Source: Uloborus plumipes (taxonomy: Eukaryota > Arthropoda > Arachnida > Araneae > Uloboridae). From it: a stretch of 64,000 nucleotides of DNA. The position numbers were made by a program, and so were the translations under genes. Positions 56,402 to 64,000 of the stretch are shown piece after piece; positions within the stretch are counted from its first letter, which is position 1; each line of letters starts with the position of its first letter. The notes beneath the pieces were generated by a model, which was given only the letters and a program-made list of their open reading frames with translations, made no database searches and was not told the origin of the DNA. The DNA is taken from positions 248,001-312,000 of the forward strand of contig JAXGGA010000091.1 of the NCBI GenBank assembly GCA_038373865.1. Reading direction: 5' to 3'.

Positions 56402-57178
56402 CCAAGGTTTCACTAGATAGCGTTTTATACAGGCTGTTTCATTTGATCAAAATCCTTGGGATAAAAACGGTGGTCATTGTTCAGCGACATCTATCGAATT
56501 TTATGGTAACTAACATTATATACAAATCAGATATATAAAAGACAAAATTAAAAGTTAATTTGTTGGAGACAATTTTACAATTTGGCAATTCAATTCTATT
56601 TTAGTATACTTTAACGTCATTGAAAGAGCTTGTTTTATTTGTTGGTTTATTCTGCATTTTAGCGGCTTATTTTAATTAGTTAGCGAATTATTTTTCATTT
56701 TAATTGATTCTAATTAATTATTAACTATGAAACGACACTGGCACCGCAGAGCGATAAATGGCGAATCTATTCGCTAAGCGAGCCAACACTACCAACGGGT
56801 TGCCATAGAACTTTTTTAAATTCAGTCCACAGATCGCCATGATACAGTTGGTCGTATCAAACGTTTGGTTGTATATCTTTACCTGAAAAGGGAATATATT
56901 TCCCCTAAAAAGCAGTACAAATAAGGCTTTTGGCATCAATTCACTCTGCACTCCACTTCAGTTAACTATATCAATATTTTTTAACCCTCAAAGATAGGAT
57001 AAACATCACTTTTTACAGCAGAAACAATATGCTAATAATTGTAAACAAACATTTGGGTGGTCCTTGTTATCCCTTGAGTATCCCTTGTCCTCTCTCTAAC
57101 GGGCAAATCTTCACCATTGATGTTTTGAGTAATGATACAGCCTGTATAAAACGCTATCTAGTGAAGCCTTGATTCAAC
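56402..57178. mobile_element. MITE with about 40-bp inverted ends
   Basis: The left ccaaggtttcactagatagc, running through gttttatacaggctgt, is mirrored at the right end (acagcctgtataaaac to gtgaagccttgatt). The target duplication is unclear. No coding region; it fills part of the intron between kinase exons 1 and 2 of the visible set. Confidence 0.65.
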
Positions 57179-57187
57179 AGTTAGAGC

Positions 57188-57352
57188 TTGATGAACGAGT
57201 CAAAGTGCTTGATGACATGTAGGCTGCCGCGCCCTGAGAGCGCCATACACAAAACTACTTAACTTCAAACAAACAATAGAGCTGTAAAACTTCCTGGGAT
57301 ACATTCACCTTAAGGTATGAACCATTATACTTGGTAACTTTCGGACAGCACC
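57188..57352 (-). pseudogene. Two decayed fragments of the ATP-loop kinase exon
   Basis: 57188-57247 (cttgatgaacgagtc..., gtaggctgccgcgccctg, agagcgccat) aligns with the 3' end of the exon at 59429-59653. 57309-57352 (accttaaggtatgaacc, attatacttggtaac) aligns with the same region including the donor complement acctt. Identity is about 70% by eye. A similar fragment is at 58387-58425, and 59328-59375 looks like another. Confidence 0.6.
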
Positions 57353-57592
57353 ATGAACAGAACTCCTTACTCGCCAATTACAACAGAACTGCATACTTTT
57401 AACATACAACTGAACTGCACCCCTTTCCGACTGGTTCTTTTGGATTCATGACGCTTCAAGGTGAATATATCTCTTGCGAAAGTACGCGTAGTATCACCAG
57501 AATCCTAAATAGCTTACGGACAGAGAAAAGGATTTTTTATGAAAAGTACTACATGATTTCAATATAAAAAAATCTGGTACGGACCCCACACT

Positions 57593-58350
57593 ACTTCCTT
57601 TTACGTGTGAATTTCTTAGTAGTTGCCTTAAGTGTTAAAAAAAGTGCTTGGAGTAAGCAAGGCAACAATTAAAAAATTTACTCCCCTAATCTGCCACAGA
57701 ACAATGCAAAAAATATTTTACAATGGTTAGTTTTCTAGATATTGCTGATTTTAATATCATTCAGAGAATTTTTCGCAACATATCGCCAATAGCGCCAAGT
57801 TGAACCCAAATTCAAAAAAAAAAATTTTTCGCCAAATTTGTCGCCAACTTGGCGACTTGGCGATATGTAGCCAAGTTGGCGTCAAACACTTGGCGACCAA
57901 AAGCTTGGCGACATATCGCCAAGTGGTCGCGCTAATTCATATCATTTGAGTCTGCATTGAAATTAACACTGATTTACCCCCAAAAAGGGGTAAAACACCC
58001 CCTTGGGAACATTCAAATGCAACCACAAGGGGAGGTGTACAACTAGATTATCCTCAGAGCCTACATACCAAGCTAGAAGCTTCTACGGCAGATAGTTTTT
58101 GAGTTATGCGATCCACATACGCACATACATACGCACGTACGTCCGCACATACAGACGTCACGAGAAAACTCGTCGTAATTGAAAAGGATTTTTCGGTTGC
58201 TTATATGTTGGTAGGTACATATGCACGTGCTGACAGGTCGAAAAAACTACTGAACATTCATTCGGGGGTGAGCAAAATCAAAATTTAGACTCAAATTTGA
58301 GTGATTTTTTTTCGCGATCACAATACTTCCTTTACTACTTAAAAGGAAGT
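57593..58350 (+). mobile_element. ACTTCCTTTTAC element, copy 2
   Basis: Same ends and order of blocks as 30676-31396, including the cgccaacttggcg cluster and the tcgggggtgag block. Sits among the kinase exon fragments. Internal insertions of a few tens of bases distinguish it from copy 1. Confidence 0.75.
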
Positions 58351-58516
58351 AACAAACTGCTCTCCATTTCTGGGATACCCACATTCACCTTAAAGTAAAA
58401 CTCATAATACTTGTTGACTTTCGGACAGCAGCATCATTCATAACGGAGCTGCGAAATACGGCAGAACAACAATGAAAAAGAATTCAGCTTGAGGAATGAT
58501 CCGTAGTATACTTGGT

Positions 58517-58805
58517 TGGACCGTGGTAGCCCGATCGGTAAGGCGTCGGACTCGTAACCGGAAGGAACCCGGGTTCGATCCCCAGCCGATCAAAAAAACC
58601 ACCGTCTTGATTAATGGTGGCTGGGGGACGTTAAAAATGCCGTGGTAACAAAGTCCTCCGAGTGAAACGATACCTCTGGAGGTGCTGGGCTAAGGGATTG
58701 CTCTTCCCTTGGTCTGGTTCAAAAAAAAAAAAAGAACAGAGCGCTATATCCTATCCCAGTTAAACCAAGAGTTGTGGTAGGTACGGGGGTCCCTGGAGAG
58801 AGTGA
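58517..58805 (+). mobile_element. tRNA-derived SINE family 2, inserted in the duplicate exon
   Basis: Target duplication agtatacttggt (58505-58516) and agtacacttggt (58806-58817), 11 of 12 identical. A-box gtggtagcccgatcggt and B-box gggttcgatcc are intact; the body ends ...tccctggagagagtga. A run of 13 A lies at about 58722-58734. Confidence 0.92.
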
Positions 58806-58853
58806 AGTACACTTGGTGACGTGTGGGCTATCGCACTGCAAGAGAGAGCACCA

Positions 58854-59018
58854 CAGGCCCGTCATTTAGGGGGGGGGGTCAATTGCCCCCCTTGGCTTTG
58901 AGAAATCAATGTATTTACATATAAGTGGGCGTGGTTTTTTATGTTTTCCGATGAAATTGTATTGTGTTTGGACCCTTTGCCCCCCCTTCCCCTGGAAAAA
59001 CTTGAAATGACGTCCCTG
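58854..59018. mobile_element. 165-bp hAT MITE, inserted in the duplicate exon
   Basis: Ends caggcccgtcattt and aaatgacgtccctg. A perfect 8-bp duplication gagcacca (58846-58853, 59019-59026), which is itself kinase exon sequence (gagagcaccatgat in the real exon). Same family as 44604-44776. Confidence 0.93.
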
Positions 59019-59428
59019 GAGCACCATGTGATCTTCTAGCGGATGTCCTCGATTTCCCCGGCCACTTGCTCCAGATCGATGACTTTGATGGCCACCAACT
59101 GTTTCATATCCGTTTGACCACCCTGGAAGACCTCCCTGACAGACCTTCTGCTGCCTGGTGAAGATCAGCTCCAGGCCTGCATACTTTTAACGTAATTGTG
59201 CAGTTCTGCTGAACTGCACAGTTTTCATCACACAACAGAACCGTAAAACGTTCGCCAAAAAAACTTTTAACATACAACAGATCTTCATAACCTTCGGCGT
59301 ACAACAGAACTGCGCAACTTTCTCAGATACATTCACTTAGAGCTATTAATTTGGTGCCTTTCGGACAATACTGTGATCAGATCCGCAAAACTTGCGACGA
59401 GCGACACACATTCGAAGCTATCTCGTAC

Positions 59429-59653
59429 CTTGAGGTAGGAGCCGTAGTACTTGGTGACGTAGGGGCTGTCGCACTGCGAGAGCACCATGATCTCCTGGCG
59501 GATGTCCTCGATCTCCTCGGCCACCTGCTCCAGGTCGATGACCTTGATGGCCACCACCTGCTGCGTGTGCGTGTTGAGCCCCTTGAAGACCTCCCCGAAG
59601 CCGCCCTGCCCGATCTTCTCCTGCCGCGTGAAGATCAGCTCCGGATCCACCTG
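59429..59653 (-). CDS. GckIII: Kinase exon 1 of the visible set: ATP loop and helix C
   Basis: The donor gtacga lies below 59429. The acceptor is a tandem cagcag: using the upstream AG gives 75 residues starting [20 protein letters not shown], and the other gives one residue fewer. Continues [40 protein letters not shown] and [15 protein letters not shown]. Lys37 (VAIK) and Glu54 (helix C) pair for ATP binding. VDPEELFTKL and VLSQCDSPY are hallmarks of STK24/25/26. The upstream in-frame sequence beyond the acceptor is intron. The start codon must be in an earlier exon, which I did not find. Confidence 0.95.
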
Positions 59654-59724
59654 CTGCGGAGGAGAAGAAGAGAGAGAGAATGATGAGATTGACGCAAACG
59701 GCTCGGTACGGTCATCCTGAAGGG

Positions 59725-60104
59725 TTATTTGCACTATGTCTGAACAACACGTCCGTCACGATTTTTCTTCCCCAGCGGACGGACGTACGTCCTGCAAATA
59801 GGGAGAGGCATTCATGCTGTGCAGACGAAGGACAAACACGTGACTGTATTCGTCCAATAAGAGAAATGGCGCGCTCATCTTGTAGAAACCAATGAAACGC
59901 TAGTTCAGCTGGCCTTGAATCGCCAGATGGCGCTTGTACTCGGCTCTGATTGGCTGCTTGTTTGCGGGCGGACGACCGACACGACAAATATCTACTTTCG
60001 CCGTACGGCGACGGGTTCCGATTGTGACGGCCTGCTGTCATGGCAACGTTGATCGAAAACTGGTTTCTGGGGAGAAGAATCGTGACGGACGTGTCGTTCG
60101 GACT
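59725..60104. mobile_element. PIF/Harbinger-like MITE, right end broken
   Basis: Starts agggttatttgcactatgtc and follows the copy at 36479 (gtccgtcacgattttt, gttgccatgacagcaggcc reversed, cgtgacggacgtg). The right terminus is cut after gtcgttcggact by the next element. Confidence 0.65.
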
Positions 60105-60279
60105 GGACTCCCTCACAGTCAGGAATAGCCAATAGGCGAGGTGGAGGCAAAGATCCTCTCGTTGTAGCCAAGATCGCCAACCAAAAATCTTAGCTTTAAA
60201 TTTGTTGGCAATAGCTTGTTGACTATCTTGGCTTCAATAAGAGGATCTAGGCTATTGGCTATTCCTGACTGAAGAGTCC
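60105..60279. mobile_element. 175-bp foldback MITE
   Basis: Arms ggactccctcacagtcagga and its complement, then gaatagccaatag and aagatcctct paired with agaggatct. It abuts the broken end of the Harbinger-like copy. Confidence 0.65.
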
Positions 60280-60440
60280 AAATTAAGGACGAAACCGCAG
60301 TCTCAGGATGTCAATACCGAGCTGTGGGTGTCATTGCGTCAGTTCTGCCTTAAGCCCTGACCAATGGGCGGCAATTTATTGCATATTAGTGAGAATGTTG
60401 CACCGATATTTCGCCATGTGGACCTCTCGTTGCACAGTAT

Positions 60441-61831
60441 CTATATATATAAATGGATGTACGTATATTTGCATGTTTGTATGTTTGTTCCTTATACAAA
60501 TACAGTTTTCGTCGGATTTTCATCAAACTTGGCAAAGAGGCTCCTGGATGCACTAGAATTCATATAGGCGGGGTTTTTTTTTAATACGCTTTGATTAGTT
60601 TCACATGTGGGTTTGTGTGTGACCTGAATAAAAGATAAAATGCACGTTCTTTGCAAATATAAGAGTAATATATTTAATACTATTATTAATACTAAAAGCT
60701 AAACTATATTACATGGTGAGGTGATATATTTTTTATAAGTGCATGTAAACTTATAATACACCATGGTTGAAAGCTTTGTAGTTTGAAAAACTCTAAAAGC
60801 GTATGTTTTAGTTTTTTTTAACTATAATTGATTTTCACTGGTGACAAAACTGGTAGCTAACTTGAAACTACGAGTTTTTGGAACTCTTTGCTCTATAAGA
60901 AGATTTTTGCCTCTATCTCGTTCAACTCCTATTCCATGCTGATGATTGCATAAGAAGCACGAAACTGCAGTCTATGGATTTAATAAACGAGCTGGTGATA
61001 CATTGCATATTTCTGCTTTAGCCCTGTCTTAGAGTTACTTACTGCTTTGTACCAGGGCTGCGGAGTTGGAGTCGGAGTCGGACTGATTTTGGACCAAAGG
61101 AGTCGGAGTTGGAGTCTCTGAAAAACATGTTGACTCCGACCACCTCCGATTTGGATGAAATTTTATGGAGGTGAAAAGATACCTTTGAAACTAACAGATA
61201 CAAACTTTCAGCGTCCAATATCCAAATCCTAAGAATCTAGGATCATTAAAAAGGGCTTCAAAATGGCGGGACTGCTTTGTGAAACGAATTGCTATGTTTG
61301 GACGTATGCAAGTGAATAAAAAATATTTGCAGCAAAAATGCAATGTGTTAAAATAAAGTCTGGCCTGGACCAGAAACAAACCAGAAAAGGATTAGTTTTG
61401 TACGGGGTCAAATGACAAGAGCGGCACTTGTCTTTTGCTCTGCAGAAAATGGACTTTTTGGGAGGTCACAGTGACCTCCGAGAATTGAGGTAAATGTAGT
61501 GAAATTACCTGCGAGAATTCTTGAGAAAATTGAACTTTTTGAGAGGTCACAATGACCTCCCACGACCTCCAACTGGATACCCCAGTTTGCTACCCCTCCC
61601 CTAAAGTGAGTCCTGGCTACGACCATGAATAAAAATTAAACTTTTAAACATGGACTTATATTTCAACCTTTGTTTAGGTTTTTCCTCTCTTCACATTTGG
61701 GTTAAAAAAATAAATAATAAAAACAAGCAGGAGTCGGGAGTCGGAGTCGGGGTCGACCATTTTTCCTCCGACTCCACAGCCCTGCTTTATACAAACAAAT
61801 ATATGTACATCCATCCATTTTTATATAGATA
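60441..61831. mobile_element. Element with inverted Helitron-like 5' ends, split by a hAT MITE
   Basis: tctatatatataaatggatg at 60439-60459, leading into gtacgtatatttgcatg and tttgta, is mirrored near 61793-61833 (acaaacaaatatatgtac, atccatccatttttatat). Between them lie an R-B copy (60585-60800), the repeat shared with 29115-29310, and the MITE at 61053-61784. Whether this is one element with terminal inverted repeats or two opposed Helitron starts is open. Confidence 0.4.
61053..61784. mobile_element. hAT MITE of the CAGGGCTGYGGAGT type, 732 bp
   Basis: Ends cagggctgcggagttggagt and its complement ctccacagccctg. Flanks ctttgtac and ctttatac, 7 of 8. gtcggagtcgg repeats near both ends. A widely distributed hAT-terminus type in my memory. 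No coding region. Confidence 0.85.
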
Positions 61832-62237
61832 GATTTAATTTTGTGTAGATAGATCCTTTTTACGATGAAGGAGACAAGTATTGCTCATAATGCACGTCAA
61901 GCATCTATTCTATTGAGTTGTGAAGAAAGTAACGGGAGGGCCTCACCGAATTTTTTAATTTTTTTACAGTTCGGTGCAGTCTTCACCAGATGTTTTTTTC
62001 TGCAAGGTCGAAAACACGGTTTCCTAGAGCGACCTAATAAGCGACCAACGGGAACGTTAAAACCCGTGACCCCATTTGTGCCGTTGTGGGATTAATGGTT
62101 CGTGCCGGGCGGACGTTCGGCAATCCACGGAAAATCGGAAGTCAATCAAACCCGGCGTGGAAAAGAGCAGTAAATAAATGAATAAATAAATTCGTTTCTG
62201 ACAAATTAAGACACTGCGTAATCACGAATGGCTGATA
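61793..62237. other. Spacer, nothing further recognised
   Basis: Apart from the inverted block at 61793-61833, no gene or element ends seen. aaat microsatellite at about 62173-62190. Confidence 0.4.
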
Positions 62238-62735
62238 CACCGCAAAGAATGAACTGTTGTTTTTACAGTCAAATTCTGACAGCCGAGGTTCAAATTTATT
62301 CAGCAGAGTTCGACAGCATTTCTCAATTAAAAAACAACTTTTATTCTTGACTAGAAGTAAAATAACGAACATGAAACACATTAAACAAATAACGTAAAAA
62401 CGAAGCACTAAAACAAACATCAAAACATGGAAGGAACTGTACTACTAAAAAACACATCATCAAACTACAGAATGCATCACATGACAGATAAGCAAAGACT
62501 GTTGCCAAACCTAAATCTTGATAAATAAAAACATTGTTATCCAAATTATTTATGATGGAGCTGATTGAAAAATTGATTTAAAACTTAAATCCAACAAAAA
62601 TTGCAAAATGCAGAGCAATAAACTGCAAAACTAGTCATCTTTCAGTTTCTTACCGTAAAGTAAACGATTTTACAGTTTATTGCCGTAAAATTTATCTGTA
62701 TTATACTGTAAAAACAACATTCATTTTTTACCTTG
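62238..62735. mobile_element. CACTG-type MITE with central unrelated insert
   Basis: TA at 62236-62237 and 62736-62737; ends caccgcaaagaatgaactg and the complement of cattcattttttaccttg. Right-hand modules (ttttacagtttattgccg, attatactgtaaaaacaac) match the family. Roughly 62290-62590 is unlike other copies. Confidence 0.65.
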
Positions 62736-62910
62736 TAGGTGCTCTCCCCATGTTTCTAAGGTTGTAATACAGCAAAAATTCAATTCAGCTTTTATGACTT
62801 TTAAATATCAAAACAAACATTATATTATAGATCTTTAAAGGAACCAATTATTATTTATCGTCAGGAGCTTTGACTGTTTAAACAAAAAAATTTGGTATGG
62901 ACCCCACACT

Positions 62911-63672
62911 ACTTCCTTTTACGTGTAAATTTCTTAGCAGTTGCCTTAAGTGTTAAAAAAGTGCTTGGAGTGAGCAAGGTAACAATTCAAATATTTACCC
63001 CCCTAATCTGCCAGGAAACAATGCAAAAAATATTTTACAATGGTTGATTTTCTAAATATTGCTGATTTTAATATCATTCAGTGAATTTTTCGCAAATTAT
63101 CGCCAATAGCGCCAAGTTGAACCCAAATTCAAAAAATAATTTTTTCGTCAAATTTGTCGCCAACTTGGAGATATGTCGCCAAGTTGGCGTCAAACACTTG
63201 GCAACCAAAAGCTTGGCGACATATCGCCAAGTGGTCGCGCCAATTCATATCACTTGAGTCTGCATTGAAATTAACACTGATTTACCCCAAAAAAGGGGTA
63301 AAACACCCCCTTGGGAACATTCAAATGCAACCACAAGGGGAGGTGCACAACTAGACCATCCTCAGACCCTACATACCAAGCTAGAAGTTTCTGAGGTATA
63401 TAGTTTTTGAGTTATGCGAGCCACATACGCACATACATCCGCACATACGCACATACAGACGTCACGAGAAAACTCGTCGTAATTAACTCGGGGGGGGGGG
63501 TGAAAAGAATTTTTCGGCTGCTTATATGTTGGTAGGTACATATGCACGTGCTGACAGGTCGAAAAAACTACTGAACATTCATTCGGGGGTGAGTAAAATC
63601 AAAATTTAGACTCAAATTTGAGTGATTTTTTTTTCGCGATCACAATACTTCCTTTACTACGTAAAAGGAAGT
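62911..63672 (+). mobile_element. ACTTCCTTTTAC element, copy 3
   Basis: Same ends and blocks as 30676-31396 and 57593-58350, in the same orientation. Very similar to copy 2 by eye. A G run lies at about 63491-63500. Confidence 0.75.
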
Positions 63673-63921
63673 AAAAAGGTTATGATATTTTTGCATCATT
63701 GATACATTACATTTTGTTCCGCTCCAAAGTTCTAAATATTTTTCTTCTTTCTGTTTTTTACTGAATTGTGAAAAACTTCTGTTGCTAAAAAATTGCTTCA
63801 GATTTACCATTATTACTTTAAATAATTCGAAGGTGCACCAAATGCTACCCCTAGTTCCTAGGGTAGAGCGAGGCCTTCAAAGCCTGCCGACATAGCACGA
63901 AAAGCCGCCCATAATAATTAT
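63673..63921. other. Spacer, nothing recognised
   Basis: No features. Confidence 0.4.
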
Positions 63922-64000
63922 TAGGGATGCACCGATAAGCAAATGGCCGAAAACCAGTTACCAATTAATCGGCTGTTGATAATCGGCAGAGCCGATTAAT
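63922..64000. mobile_element. Left end of a hAT MITE cut by the window edge
   Basis: Starts tagggatgcaccgataagc; AGGGATGCACCGATA is a well-known hAT terminus. Short repeats of taatcggc follow. The other end and the target duplication are outside the window. Confidence 0.6.

Larger units (their letters stand above)
58488..59175 (-). pseudogene. Duplicated ATP-loop kinase exon, decayed and twice interrupted
   Basis: Three pieces together match the real exon at 59429-59653 in order: 58488-58516 (ttgaggaatgatccgtagta), 58806-58853 (acttggtgacgtgtgggcta, tcgcactgcaaga) and 59019-59175 (gcggatgtcctcgatttccc, ctccagatcgatgactttga, gaagatcagctcc). The gaps are a SINE and a hAT MITE with their target duplications. 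Translation is broken by indels in the region corresponding to the glycine-rich loop, so no functional alternative exon can be read. It lies 250 bp downstream, in the gene's sense, of the real exon. Confidence 0.85.

Noticed and set aside
59351..59720. Plus-strand frames over the ATP-loop exon
   Set aside because: Antisense of the kinase exon; composition follows the real frame.
59654..59734. Kinase start at the in-frame Met upstream of QVDPEL ([12 protein letters not shown]...)
   Set aside because: It requires reading through a good acceptor (ctcttcttctcctccgcag); related genes have the start codon in an earlier exon.

Overview
This is an AT-rich, intron-rich and transposon-dense piece of a eukaryotic nuclear genome. 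Coding sequence survives only as short, GC-rich exons with GT..AG borders. A trypsin-like serine protease, a GCK-III kinase, many Tc1, hAT, piggyBac and Helitron derivatives and tRNA-derived SINEs point to an arthropod. A chelicerate would fit, but nothing here proves that rank.

Two host genes are visible, arranged tail to tail about 21.6 kb apart. On the + strand, three exons (6993-7249, 7828-7991, 10160-10327) give the C-terminal part of a secreted S1 serine protease, with catalytic Asp and Ser. The exon carrying the catalytic His and the N-terminal region was not found and probably lies left of the window. On the - strand, eight exons between 59653 and 31973 encode 497 residues of an STE20-type GCK-III kinase (STK24/STK25/STK26 group): a complete kinase domain, a long proline-rich linker and the C-terminal helical region that in this family binds CCM3/PDCD10. 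The start-codon exon and the last few residues were not found.

The rest is mostly mobile DNA. It includes an intact Tc1-like element with a 343-residue transposase (18253-19669) and a second, internally deleted one (34948-35777). There are four copies of a piggyBac-type MITE with TTAA target sites, one of them split by the intact Tc1 element. hAT-type MITEs carry 8-bp duplications, and a 2.36-kb degenerate hAT-like element sits inside another MITE. A Helitron-like element (43433-45477) can be proved by its empty site, and further Helitron ends are present. Two tRNA-derived SINE families, PIF/Harbinger-like and pogo/Tigger-like MITEs, and several uncharacterised foldback elements packed with short internal motifs make up most of what remains.

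Region by region: 1-6992 holds MITEs, a SINE and a 1.67-kb motif-rich element; 6993-10327 the protease; 10328-10945 a 22-bp minisatellite starting at its stop codon; 10946-31972 nested transposons; 31973-59653 the kinase, with introns filled by elements; 56402-59427 repeat-rich DNA with decayed copies of a kinase exon; 59654-64000 more MITEs.

The most unusual observation is a duplicated, decayed copy of the ATP-loop exon of the kinase just 3' of the real one. It was split first by a SINE and then by a hAT MITE, each leaving readable target-site duplications. Also notable are a 32-residue (rather than 34) spacing between the last two catalytic acids in both Tc1-like transposases, Tyr225 in the protease, and Ser replacing the activation-loop Thr of the kinase.
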